NCBI GenBank assembly: GCA_022601275.1
Contig: JAHZIT010000175.1
Coordinates: 1 to 36,245 of the forward strand
From: Actinomycetes bacterium
GTDB taxonomy: Bacteria > Actinomycetota > Actinomycetes > Mycobacteriales > Mycobacteriaceae
Direction of reading: 5' to 3'
Length of the DNA: 36,245 nt
Of this stretch, positions 24,755-33,936 are shown piece after piece. The notes under the pieces were generated by a model that saw nothing but the letters and a program-made list of their open reading frames with translations, did not search any database and was not told where the DNA came from. Every line of letters begins with the position of its first letter. Position 1 is the stretch's first letter. The position numbers and the translations under genes are program-made.

Positions 24755-25180
24755 ATGCGTGTTGTCGCGTTCGCACCGTCGCTGAGTGCGGTGTCGCAGG
24801 AAAGCGGCGGGGTCGCTGCTGAGGGTTTCCCGATGACCAGCTGCTACGTCGATAGCTTTCCCGCCCAAGTCACGATCCCTATCGTCGTCGCGGTATGCGC
24901 AGCTGGGGGCAGCGACTACAACCCACGCATGTTCATCGTGGCCACCTCGCCCGATAATGAACGGGTCGGCGCTCTGGAGTTCGGGTGGCAGTGGCCCGAC
25001 AATCCACCCGTCGCGGTGAAGTTCCGGGTCTTCGCTCAACACCTGCCCATCAGGGTGGCCGCAGCGGGGGTTTACACCCTGGGCCTATACGACAGCCTCG
25101 AGGCCACCGAATCCGAGCACCTGTTTCCGCTGCCAGTGCTGCGACGCAACCCACTGACCACACCCCTACCGAGGTCTTAA
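24755..25180 (+). CDS. Small protein of unknown function (possibly DUF6941-like)
   Basis: 141 residues, predicted beta-rich, with no signal peptide or membrane helix. Segments such as ALEFGWQWPDNPPVAVKFRVFAQHLPIRVAAAGVYTLGLYD suggest a small sandwich fold; the FPxxGxY-like AAGVYTLGLYD recalls DUF6941, but this is weak. Four bases before the ATG ends AAAGGAAAA, a good ribosome site. It lies 45 bp downstream of the tRNA-Ser CCA, a common insertion position, and it has no counterpart I recall in the M. tuberculosis locus. Function unknown. Confidence 0.6.
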   Translation: MRVVAFAPSLSAVSQESGGVAAEGFPMTSCYVDSFPAQVTIPIVVAVCAAGGSDYNPRMFIVATSPDNERVGALEFGWQWPDNPPVAVKFRVFAQHLPIRVAAAGVYTLGLYDSLEATESEHLFPLPVLRRNPLTTPLPRS

Positions 25181-25205
25181 GTCCACGGCGCGGCGGCGTC
25201 GCGGC

Positions 25206-25221
25206 GGTAGCTCGGGCTACC
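25206..25221 (+). terminator. Hairpin after the unknown gene
   Basis: GGTAGC-TCGG-GCTACC is a perfect 6-bp stem with a TCGG tetraloop, 25 nt after the stop at 25180. It has no T tract; a terminator is the simplest reading. Confidence 0.45.
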
Positions 25222-25348
25222 AAGAACGTCAGCCCCATCACGGTGGTCAATGGGAGCGTGGCGCCGCCCATGTGCGGCAATCGCGCTCACCTAGCGCGGG
25301 CCACGTAAGCAGATGCGAACCAGCGCCCGATCGTCACCACGTCCCGAC

Positions 25349-25387
25349 GCTCAATCAAAACGCTCAATCAAAACGTGCAATCAAAAC
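25349..25387. repeat. Three contiguous 13-bp repeats upstream of the sigma-factor operon
   Basis: GCTCAATCAAAAC occurs twice in exact tandem (25349-25361, 25362-25374), followed by GTGCAATCAAAAC (25375-25387), which differs at two positions. The copies are AT-rich against a GC-rich background, and lie 57 bp before the first gene of the operon. Iteron-like spacing of 13 bp places copies at slightly more than one helical turn. They may be binding sites for an activator or repressor. Confidence 0.85.
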
Positions 25388-25404
25388 TGAACCGCCGGCG
25401 TCCT

Positions 25405-25428
25405 CATTTAGTGAAGGCAAACTAAATG
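25405..25428. promoter_or_regulatory. Perfect palindrome before the sigma-factor operon
   Basis: CATTTAGT at 25405-25412 and ACTAAATG at 25421-25428 are perfect inverted copies with an 8-bp spacer GAAGGCAA. The core TTAG...CTAA layout resembles DtxR/IdeR/MntR-family operators but is one base short of the 19-bp IdeR box. It lies 15 bp before the ATG at 25444, overlapping the ribosome-site region, so it could also fold in the mRNA and mask translation. Confidence 0.6.
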
Positions 25429-25443
25429 GGAGGGTCAGAAACA

Positions 25444-25968
25444 ATGACGACTACATCCACGCAGGACGGCGATGCACTGGCCCCGCGCCTGATGCGAGGT
25501 GCTCTGGCAGGCTTGGTCGCGGGCTTGCTGTTCATCCTGGCGACCATGTGGCTCGCATCCGCAGACGGCAAACCCGCCGACATGCCACTGCGAATGATCT
25601 CGACGGTCCTCAAGGGTGACGCCGCAATGGCTGATGGCACCACCAGCGTGGGGCTGGGCTGGGCGACGCATCTGGTGCTGTCGGCGATCTTCGGTGTCGT
25701 GTTTGCACTCGTCACGCCGCTGCTGAAGACCAACGGTACCGCCGCAATCGTCGGAACCGTCTATGGCCTGCTGCTCTACGTGGTGAACTTCCTGGTCCTG
25801 GCACCGCTGGTGTTCACCACATTTCAGAAAGCCAATCAGCCGTTCGAGCTCGTCGTCCACGTCGTATTCGGCACACTGGTCGGGCTCGCCTTCTTCTCCA
25901 GCGGGCCGCGCAGTTCAGAACCGCTGCTGGCAATCGGCAAGACCAGCCGTGAGACCGTCGGGGTTTGA
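25444..25968 (+). CDS. Four-helix membrane protein leading the sigma-factor operon
   Basis: 174 residues with four clear membrane segments (about 17-39, 72-92, 99-122, 134-152) and short hydrophilic ends. No family recognised with certainty; CbtA-like or other small four-helix proteins are possible. Notable segments are RGALAGLVAGLLFILATMWLASADGKPADMP and THLVLSAIFGVVFALVTPLL. The start is the ATG at 25444, with GGGAGGG 9 nt upstream; an ATG at 25426 lies inside the palindrome and has no ribosome site. The sigma-factor gene begins 16 bp after its stop. The inferred role is as sensor partner or as the main target of the sigma system. Confidence 0.82.
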   Translation: MTTTSTQDGDALAPRLMRGALAGLVAGLLFILATMWLASADGKPADMPLRMISTVLKGDAAMADGTTSVGLGWATHLVLSAIFGVVFALVTPLLKTNGTAAIVGTVYGLLLYVVNFLVLAPLVFTTFQKANQPFELVVHVVFGTLVGLAFFSSGPRSSEPLLAIGKTSRETVGV

Positions 25969-25984
25969 CCCGCGGATCGGACAG

Positions 25985-26572
25985 GTGAGCGTAGAGGTGA
26001 CAACACCGAGCGAATCGTTCGTCGCCACGGTGCTGCCGGGTGTCGATGTCGTACACAACCTGGCGCGCCGCCTAACCCGCAGCCGTGTTGATTCTGAGGA
26101 CCTGCTCCAAGAGACGCTGGAACGTGCCTGGATCTCGTGGCGGCGAGGTGTGCGGCCGGATTCGTTGAACGCCTGGCTATCGACGATCTGTCTCAACGTC
26201 GCCCGCGATCGGGCCCGGCAGAGCAAGCGGCGCCCTGAGGTGAGCTGGCAGGAGGATCTCGACCCGGCAGGCGCTGTCGATGTGGAGGATCTCGCCATCC
26301 GGCGGGTTCAACTCGGCATGATCGAACGGGCCCTGTGGACTCTTTCGGAACAGCAACGCGTGGCCATCACCCTGATGGACATCTGCGGATTGACTGCCGA
26401 AGAGACGGCGCAGACCACAGGGTGTTCGCGGGGAACGGTGCTGGCCAGAGTGCATCGCGGGCGGAAGGCACTCGCACGGGCGGTCAGCGACCTCGCTGCG
26501 GGCCAGGGTCCGACTCGAAACGACCGTTCGGATCTACACGACGATCTACATGACGGAGGTGAGCACCGATGA
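25985..26572 (+). CDS. ECF-type RNA polymerase sigma factor
   Basis: 195 residues. Region 2 (about 18-85): VDSEDLLQETLERAWISWRRG and LNAWLSTICLNVARDRARQ. Region 4 (about 118-170): LWTLSEQQRVAITLMDICGLTAEETAQTTGCSRGTVLARVHRGRKALARAV, with a helix-turn-helix. There is no extra C-terminal domain apart from a short acidic/His tail. GTG starts at 25949, 25985 and 25997 are all in frame; 25985 is taken because it clears the upstream stop and keeps the normal region 2 lead. The stop overlaps the ATG of the anti-sigma gene (ATGA). Confidence 0.9.
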   Translation: MSVEVTTPSESFVATVLPGVDVVHNLARRLTRSRVDSEDLLQETLERAWISWRRGVRPDSLNAWLSTICLNVARDRARQSKRRPEVSWQEDLDPAGAVDVEDLAIRRVQLGMIERALWTLSEQQRVAITLMDICGLTAEETAQTTGCSRGTVLARVHRGRKALARAVSDLAAGQGPTRNDRSDLHDDLHDGGEHR

Positions 26573-27348
26573 CCGACAGCGACCATGACTCGGCAGGCGT
26601 CGTCGCGCAGTTTCTCGCCGACGGCCTCGCGCCAGAGGACCGCCGTAGCGTCGAAGCACACATGATGAGCTGCGACACCTGTTGGGCGGAGATGATCACC
26701 GCGCGGGCCGGCCGCACGCTCGCCGAGTCGCTGCGAGAGCCGGCGCCGCAATCGGCCAGGGAGACATTGCGGTCCATCGCCGCAAATCCGCTGCCGGAGC
26801 CCGTTGCGGACCCGGAGCGAGCATGGCCGGCCACGCCGCGGCACCGCACAGTGCGGTGGCTCCGATCAGGTTTCGGCGGTGGCCGGCAGGTTGCCGCTGC
26901 CGCGTTGGTCGCCGTCGTCGTCGCCGCTCTGACCGGAGTCGTGTCGCTTCTCTCGGCTCAGCCACCACAAGCCGACCCGCTGCAGGCGGCGGCCGCGGAG
27001 TACCAGGCCTTACCTGGCGACCCCGCCGACCGGGGCGAGCGACCACCGGCCGAGCGGATCGGCGACCTCGTCTGGACTGAAACGACGCACAAGGCAATCG
27101 GGAGACAGCAGGCAACGCTGTATCGCTACGCCGGGCCCCAGGGTCATCGACTGGTGCTGATCAGCTCGGCGGAGAGTTTCCCCCGCGCGGGGAACGCCCA
27201 GGCGGTGGGCTCCGGTCCGGAGTGGATGGCCGATATCGACGGTGCGACCATATTGTGCGCGGAGAGCCAGGGTCTGTCCTGGCTGGTGGTCGCCGGGTCC
27301 AAGGACGAAGCACTTGCCGCCGGAGACGCTGTCGGATTGCCTGTCTGA
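26569..27348 (+). CDS. Zinc-binding membrane anti-sigma factor
   Basis: 259 residues. The N-terminal cytosolic ZAS domain carries H-x3-C-x2-C as HMMSCDTC (H31, C35, C38). One membrane helix lies at about 107-130 (QVAAAALVAVVVAALTGVVSLLSA). An extracytoplasmic domain of about 125 residues follows, with WTETTHKAIGRQQATLYRYAGPQGHRLVLIS and a single Cys (ILCAESQG), plausibly the signal-sensing part. It would hold the upstream ECF sigma factor inactive until the signal arrives, by proteolysis or redox change of the Zn-Cys site. The start overlaps the sigma stop by 4 bp, as in most such pairs. Confidence 0.9.
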   Translation: MTDSDHDSAGVVAQFLADGLAPEDRRSVEAHMMSCDTCWAEMITARAGRTLAESLREPAPQSARETLRSIAANPLPEPVADPERAWPATPRHRTVRWLRSGFGGGRQVAAAALVAVVVAALTGVVSLLSAQPPQADPLQAAAAEYQALPGDPADRGERPPAERIGDLVWTETTHKAIGRQQATLYRYAGPQGHRLVLISSAESFPRAGNAQAVGSGPEWMADIDGATILCAESQGLSWLVVAGSKDEALAAGDAVGLPV

Positions 27349-27456
27349 GGCTGCCTCCAATTATCCCGTCATGGTTCCCACGTGCCGTGTTGGGGACTTC
27401 ACCTGTTTTGTCGGAGACTTCATCGGACTATCGCCACCAGTTCGCGCGGCAAGGCG

Positions 27457-27462
27457 TATGGT
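27457..27462 (+). promoter_or_regulatory. -10 element TATGGT upstream of the DUF732 gene
   Basis: TATGGT (TANNNT) ends 8 nt before the ATG at 27471, with no ribosome site, suggesting a leaderless transcript. Confidence 0.45.
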
Positions 27463-27470
27463 CTCATTTC

Positions 27471-27824
27471 ATGAAGTCGCTGGTACGCGTGTTGTCGGTG
27501 GGATTGATGTCCGGCGTGATGTCGGTGGGCGGCCTGGCCGGAGCCCAGACCGCCAGCGCCGACGACTTGGGTTACCTGGTCAACATCTTCCAGGTGCGAG
27601 GCATCAACTTCCCGGACCCGGGGGCAGCGGTCGCCTACGGCCAGACCATCTGCATGCGGGTGGGGGGCGACATGAGCTACGTCGAGCTGATGAACCAGGT
27701 GAAGGCCGAAGTCGGCCTCTCCGAATTCCTGGCCGGCTACCTGATCAGTCAGGCCGCCGAAGAACTCTGTCCGGAGCAGATCTGGCAGCTGCGGAACTCG
27801 GCCGCCGGCTACACACCCGCCTGA
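27471..27824 (+). CDS. Small secreted DUF732-family protein
   Basis: 117 residues. A signal peptide (MKSLVRVLSVGLMSGVMSVG...) is cut near ASA-DD (residue 31). The mature part has YLVNIFQVRGINFPDPGAAVAYGQTICMRV and QAAEELCPEQIWQL, the two-cysteine helical DUF732 pattern found in many mycobacterial exported proteins. Function unknown; it is likely disulfide-bonded and extracellular. Start set by the -10 and the signal peptide; longer in-frame starts lie inside the anti-sigma gene. It converges with the lpqH gene at a shared hairpin. Confidence 0.87.
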   Translation: MKSLVRVLSVGLMSGVMSVGGLAGAQTASADDLGYLVNIFQVRGINFPDPGAAVAYGQTICMRVGGDMSYVELMNQVKAEVGLSEFLAGYLISQAAEELCPEQIWQLRNSAAGYTPA

Positions 27825-27831
27825 TGCCCCG

Positions 27832-27852
27832 CCTGCCCGCGCTACGGGCAGG
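27832..27852. terminator. Bidirectional terminator hairpin between convergent genes
   Basis: CCTGCCCG at 27832-27839, a 5-nt loop, and CGGGCAGG at 27845-27852 make a perfect 8-bp GC stem. It starts 8 bp after the DUF732 stop and includes the lpqH stop codon (27842-27844), so it can serve both strands. Confidence 0.6.
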
Positions 27853-28303
27853 AGACCTCGATCTTGAAGGGCTTGTTCGCTGGCTGCAGCGGGTTGGCCA
27901 TATCAACGCCCGTTGCAGTTCCGGTGATCTCGTACTTGCTGCCGTCTTTCTCGGCCTTGGCGTCGCCCTCGCCGGCGCCCTGCTGGTAGCCGAGAGTGAT
28001 CCCGTTGACATTGCCCAGCGCAACGGACTGCACGGCAGGATCGTCACCGTTGCTGACCACCACAGCGATACCGGTGGTCGCATCGCCGATCGCGATGTTG
28101 GTGTTGCCGCCCATCTCCGAGCAGACGACCGTGCCGGCGACCTCTTGATCCTCGCCGTCGATCGTGACGGTGGCCATACCGTCCGACTCGGCAACCGCGG
28201 TGGTTGCGCCCGACGTGTCGGAGTTGTCATCCGAAGAACAGCCCGACAGGCCGGCGACGACGATCGCTGCGCTGCCCACGACGACGGTGATTCCGTGCTT
28301 CAT
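27842..28303 (-). CDS. lpqH: LpqH-type 19-kDa lipoprotein antigen
   Basis: 153 residues. Lipobox LSGC (C22), then a short Ser/Thr/Asp linker and the LpqH beta domain: TVTIDGEDQEVAGTVVCSEMGGNTNIAIGDATTGIAVVVSNGDDP, AVQSVALGNVNGITLGYQQGAGEGDA and YEITGTATGVDMANPLQPANKPFKIEVSC. The similarity to the M. tuberculosis 19-kDa antigen is strong by recall along the whole length. It is a cell-envelope lipoprotein, a Toll-like receptor 2 ligand in pathogens; the native role is uncertain. A strong ribosome site (AAAGGAG) precedes the ATG. The opposite 3' end shares the hairpin at 27832-27852. Confidence 0.94.
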   Translation of the reverse strand: MKHGITVVVGSAAIVVAGLSGCSSDDNSDTSGATTAVAESDGMATVTIDGEDQEVAGTVVCSEMGGNTNIAIGDATTGIAVVVSNGDDPAVQSVALGNVNGITLGYQQGAGEGDAKAEKDGSKYEITGTATGVDMANPLQPANKPFKIEVSCP

Positions 28304-28430
28304 TCAGGGTTCTCCTTTGTTGCTCCGCGGGCTCGTCGGAGCGACGAACCATCTCCAGCAGTATGGTCGGCAGCCCGAGTTAGGACATGCTGATTTCGCA
28401 AAGTCTGCAGCGCGCGGCGGGACCAAACCG

Positions 28431-30142
<1,712 letters not shown>

Positions 30143-30215
30143 ATCTCCCTCGTCTATCGCGGCTCGTTCCTCGCGGCCAGGTCGTCGTCCGGCTCGACGC
30201 GTGCACAATAAGATC

Positions 30216-31478
30216 ATGACGACGTCCGCGGAACCGCAGTCGCTGCTCCTGCAGATACTCGATCCTGCTCACCGTGCTGATCCGTATCCGCTCTACCGTC
30301 AGATCCGGGAGCGGGGCGCGGTGCACATGCCCGAGAGCAACCTCGCGGTGTTCTCGTCGTTCGCGGACTGTGACGATGTGCTGCGCCACCCCTCCGCCTC
30401 CAGCGACCGGTTGAAGTCCACGGTCGCTCAACGGATGATCGCCGATGGCGCCCAAGCGCGCCCTTTCGGGCCGCCCGGGTTCTTGTTCCTGGATCCGCCT
30501 GATCACACCAGGTTGCGCCGACTGGTCAGTAAGGCGTTCGTGCCGAAGGTTGTCAAGGCACTCGAACCTGAGATCGTGCGGCTGGTCGACGGGCTGCTGA
30601 ATGAGGCAGACAGCACCTCGGGACCCTTCGATGCGATCTCAGGGCTGGCGTATCCGCTGCCGGTCGCGGTGATCTGTCGCCTACTGGGTGTCCCGCTGTC
30701 CGACGAGCCGGAGTTCAGCGCTGCTTCAGCGCTGCTCGCGCAATCGCTGGACCCTTTCGTTTCGGTGACGGGGTCGGCCGGTGACGGTTCCGAGGAGCGT
30801 CTGCAGGCGGGTTTGTGGCTGCGCGAATATTTTCGTGACCTGATCGCTGTGCGCCGACGGAACCCCGGTGATGACCTGATGTCGGGGCTGATTCACGTCG
30901 AGGAGTCCGGTGACCAGCTCACCGAGGAGGAAATCGTCGCGACGTGCAACCTGTTGCTGATTGCCGGGCACGAGACGACGGTCAACTTGATCGCCAACGC
31001 GATCTTGGCGCTGCTTCGCGACCGCACGCAGTGGGCGGCCTTGTCGACCGACCCGGCCAGGGTGGCCGCGGTGGTCGAGGAGACGATGCGTTTTGACCCG
31101 CCCGTGCAGCTGATGGGAAGGATCGCGGGCGAGGACATGTGCATCGGGAACGTGGCCGGCGGGCTGGAGCGAAGCGACCGGGGGAGTGTCACAGTCCCCA
31201 AGGGCGACAACATGCTCCTCCTTTTGGCCGCCGCGCACCGTGACCCCGAGGTCTTCGAACAGCCAGACAGCTTCGATCCGAGCCGTCCGGCGATTCGTCA
31301 TCTCGGATTTGGCAAAGGGCCGCACTTCTGTATCGGCGCCCCGCTGGCCCGGCTGGAAGCCAGTGTCGCGCTCACAGCGGTCACCTCCCGGTTCCCCGAG
31401 GCCGTGCTTGCCGGCGAGCCAGAGTACAAACAGAACGTCACCCTGCGCGGCATGTCAGTGCTGCCTATGTCGCTGTGA
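30216..31478 (+). CDS. Cytochrome P450
   Basis: 420 residues. I-helix oxygen-binding motif AGHETT (250-255), K-helix ExxR (E289-R292), and the heme loop FGKGPHFCIG (365-374) with ligand C372. FLDPPDHTRLRRLVSKAF is a typical actinobacterial P450 C-helix. Between CIGN and the PKGD loop there is an insert of about 12 residues (VAGGLERSDRGS), unusual in this short turn. Soluble; needs ferredoxin and reductase not encoded here. Substrate unknown. The ATG at 30216 is preceded by no ribosome site; the frame remains open upstream but overlaps tgt. It converges with the amine oxidase gene 6 bp away. Confidence 0.93.
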   Translation: MTTSAEPQSLLLQILDPAHRADPYPLYRQIRERGAVHMPESNLAVFSSFADCDDVLRHPSASSDRLKSTVAQRMIADGAQARPFGPPGFLFLDPPDHTRLRRLVSKAFVPKVVKALEPEIVRLVDGLLNEADSTSGPFDAISGLAYPLPVAVICRLLGVPLSDEPEFSAASALLAQSLDPFVSVTGSAGDGSEERLQAGLWLREYFRDLIAVRRRNPGDDLMSGLIHVEESGDQLTEEEIVATCNLLLIAGHETTVNLIANAILALLRDRTQWAALSTDPARVAAVVEETMRFDPPVQLMGRIAGEDMCIGNVAGGLERSDRGSVTVPKGDNMLLLLAAAHRDPEVFEQPDSFDPSRPAIRHLGFGKGPHFCIGAPLARLEASVALTAVTSRFPEAVLAGEPEYKQNVTLRGMSVLPMSL

Positions 31479-31484
31479 AACAGG

Positions 31485-32858
31485 TTATTCGAGGAGCTCG
31501 GCGATAACTGCGTGGGCGGCACGCTCGCCCGCCTCCACGGCGCCCTCCATGTACGCGCTCCAGTGGGTGGCGGTATCGGTGGAGGCCCAGTGGATCGCGC
31601 CGATTGGCGCTGACAGCGCATGGCCGTAGGCGGTCCACACCAGCGGACCCATGTTCGCGTTGTAACAGCCCCTGGTCCATTGCCGATCCGACCACTCGCC
31701 GTCGACGTAGAACTCCGGATGTGCGGCCTTGTCGCCGAAATGCCGCACCAACTCTGCCGTCATGGCTGCGCGCCGCTCGTCTTGAGGCATCCTTCCGTAG
31801 GTGCGGGCCTGCGTACCCTCCAGGAACAGCAGGATCACCCCATGGTCTTCGCCGGGTAGGCAGGTGTCGTTGGACATTCCCGCCGGGCCCACGTCGGAGA
31901 TGAGTTGACCGTTGAGTCCGTCTGCGCGCCAAAATGGTTCGTCGTAGATGAAGAACGCCTTCATCGACGACGCGTTGGGCACCCGTTGGGTGAGTTGATC
32001 GCGGATTCCCGGGAGCGGAGGGTCGTACATGATCCGGCCGGCCAGCGTCGGGGAGACGGCGACGATGACGCGCCGGGCGCCGGCCACCAGCCCCCCACGG
32101 CAGTGCACAGTGACAGCTTCTGCGGTGTGCTCGATCAGTTGAACGGGGGTGTCGAGCACGATGTGGTCGGCCATCAGCGCTGCCAGCCGTTTCGGAATCT
32201 CACCGGTGCCGCCGCTGAACCGGGTGGTTTGTGCACCGCCCTCAGACTCGGCGAACAGTTCGGCAGTGACGCCGCAGGTTTGGATAGTGAACAACAGATG
32301 CAGGAACGACACCTCAACTGTTGGTACCGCAAGAATTCCGACGGTGCAGATCTCCAGCAGGGTGCGGGCGATCGGTGCCAGGTCCTGAGCGTCGTACCAG
32401 GCGCCCGCGGTGATGGCGTCCCATTCGGCGGCCCGGGGCGCCAGCCAGGGCGCCTCCGGCGGAACCTGGGCCGCCAGCTCGTCGAGGAGCCGGAAAACGC
32501 GCTCCAGCTCATTCAGCTCATCCCGGAACAGGGTATGAAATTCGTTCTCGCGCAGCACACCTGAGCCGACAAGATCGTAGGATGTCTCACCTTCGTCGTA
32601 CTGCGGGTAAGTCTGCACTCCGAGTTCGGCGGCCAGCGAGAACATCCGGTGGTGGGTGTCGCCGATCCACTGGGCGCCGAGCTCGACTGGCAGACCCGGC
32701 AGCACCTCATCGGTGAGAATGCGTCCGCCGACGCGCTCGTCAGCTTCCAGGATCAGCGGTGTCAGGCCGGCTCCGAGCAGCGTGCGGGCGGCGATCAGCC
32801 CCGAGAGTCCGGCGCCGACGACCACGACGTCGGCCTCGTAACGGCGGGGAGTTGCCAT
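31485..32858 (-). CDS. Flavin monoamine oxidase family protein
   Basis: 457 residues. FAD-binding VVVVGAGLSGLIAARTL (11-27), ERVGGRI (41-47), K300 in SSMKAFF matching the conserved active-site lysine, C398 in RGCYNANMGP at the position of the covalent flavin cysteine of human MAO, and the C-terminal TATHWSAYMEGAVEAGERAA. It would oxidise an amine to an aldehyde or imine with release of H2O2. Homologue AofH exists in M. tuberculosis. ATG 32858 gives the usual short lead; in-frame starts at 32888 and 32897 lie in a duplicated segment. No signal peptide. Confidence 0.9.
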   Translation of the reverse strand: MATPRRYEADVVVVGAGLSGLIAARTLLGAGLTPLILEADERVGGRILTDEVLPGLPVELGAQWIGDTHHRMFSLAAELGVQTYPQYDEGETSYDLVGSGVLRENEFHTLFRDELNELERVFRLLDELAAQVPPEAPWLAPRAAEWDAITAGAWYDAQDLAPIARTLLEICTVGILAVPTVEVSFLHLLFTIQTCGVTAELFAESEGGAQTTRFSGGTGEIPKRLAALMADHIVLDTPVQLIEHTAEAVTVHCRGGLVAGARRVIVAVSPTLAGRIMYDPPLPGIRDQLTQRVPNASSMKAFFIYDEPFWRADGLNGQLISDVGPAGMSNDTCLPGEDHGVILLFLEGTQARTYGRMPQDERRAAMTAELVRHFGDKAAHPEFYVDGEWSDRQWTRGCYNANMGPLVWTAYGHALSAPIGAIHWASTDTATHWSAYMEGAVEAGERAAHAVIAELLE

Positions 32859-32899
32859 GATCGACACTGCCATCGTCGACATCGCCATGATCGACACTG
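32854..32899. repeat. 30-bp-spaced duplication at the amine oxidase start
   Basis: GCCATGATCGACACTG occurs at 32854-32869 and again at 32884-32899, exactly 30 bp apart. On the minus strand each copy contains an in-frame ATG, so the N-terminus could be MATPRR or a longer form built of MSIMA/MSTMA-like units. It looks like a small in-frame duplication of the start region. Confidence 0.85.
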
Positions 32900-32965
32900 T
32901 CTCACGACTCGCTCACGGCGGGGAGGGGATGCGCTGTGCAGGAACGGCGCCGCACCGACTGCGGG

Positions 32966-33859
32966 TCATCGGGGCCGGTATACCCACGGCGACCGCGGTA
33001 TTCGGCTCGGTTCGAACTCGGCGAGCATCCCCTCGGGCGTGTTCGACGTAAAGCCCAGTGATTCCGCGATCTGCCTCAGTGCGTTTCCTACGCCGATCTC
33101 GGCGAGGGTCACCGCGCCGTCCCGCTTGGCCAGCCGCGCGCCGTCTTCGTTGAGAACCAGCGGTACATGGGCATAGGTCGGCTCCGGGTGGCCGAGCAGG
33201 CCCAACAGGTATGCCTGCCGTGGCGACGAGGACAGCAGATCGTCGCCACGCACGACCTGGTCGACTCCGGCGGCGGCGTCATCGACGACCACGGCGAGGT
33301 TGTAGGCGGGTACACCGTCGCCGCGTCGCACCACGAAGTCGTCTACCAGGCCGGTGTATTCACCCTGCAGCAGGTCGTTAACCGTGTGCTCGGCCGCCCC
33401 GTGGCCCTCGCCGCGCGTGGTGCGCAGCCGTAGTGCCGGGGCGCGTTCGGTTGCCTGCCTGCGGACTTCGCGTTGGTTCGGGGAGAGGTCGCGGCAGGTG
33501 CCGGGATAGGCTCCTTCGGGACCATGCGGAGCCCGCGGCGCGGCAGCGATGTCCCTTCGGGTGCAGAAACATTCGTAGAGCAGCCCGCGGGCGGCCAGGG
33601 TCTCGACTGCGGCGTCGTAACGTTTTCTGTGTTGCGTTTGCGCGGTGACCGGCCCATCCCACGACAGGCCCAGCGCCGCGAGGTCCTCGAGTTGTCGGTC
33701 GGCTATGTCGGCGTGGGTGCGATCATCGAGATCCTCGACGCGCATCAGGAAGCGACGTTCGCTGGCGCGGGCGAACAGCCAGGCCAACACGGCGGTGCGC
33801 AGGTTGCCGATGTGCAGATCCGCCGATGGGCTCGGCGCGAACCTGCCCGCTCCTGTCAC
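32966..33859 (-). CDS. gluQ: Glutamyl-Q tRNA(Asp) synthetase
   Basis: 297 residues, the usual length of this truncated GluRS paralogue without an anticodon-binding domain. [18 protein letters not shown] carries HIGH (HIGN, 16-19). The zinc site is C97-x-C99, Y118, C122. The KMSKS equivalent is LAKRDG (243-248). The enzyme activates glutamate and attaches it to queuosine 34 of tRNA-Asp, so it needs queuosine made by Tgt, which is encoded 2.8 kb away. GTG start with TAACCT 7 nt upstream. It lies 107 bp from the amine oxidase gene and is divergent from an APH-type kinase. Confidence 0.93.
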   Translation of the reverse strand: MTGAGRFAPSPSADLHIGNLRTAVLAWLFARASERRFLMRVEDLDDRTHADIADRQLEDLAALGLSWDGPVTAQTQHRKRYDAAVETLAARGLLYECFCTRRDIAAAPRAPHGPEGAYPGTCRDLSPNQREVRRQATERAPALRLRTTRGEGHGAAEHTVNDLLQGEYTGLVDDFVVRRGDGVPAYNLAVVVDDAAAGVDQVVRGDDLLSSSPRQAYLLGLLGHPEPTYAHVPLVLNEDGARLAKRDGAVTLAEIGVGNALRQIAESLGFTSNTPEGMLAEFEPSRIPRSPWVYRPR

Positions 33860-33866
33860 GTCTGCC

Positions 33867-33872
33867 AGGTTA
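33867..33872 (-). promoter_or_regulatory. -10 element TAACCT for leaderless gluQ mRNA
   Basis: On the minus strand TAACCT (TANNNT) ends 7 nt before the GTG at 33859. No ribosome site is seen. Confidence 0.5.
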
Positions 33873-33936
33873 ATCGGCGAGCACGCCGGGGTGCCCTAGT
33901 CTGCTGTGTCTCGGGTCCTGCTACAGACTTGTCGGG

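Noticed and set aside
25349..25387. Short repeats as a CRISPR array
   Set aside because: The 13-bp copies adjoin without spacers, number only three, and no cas gene is present.
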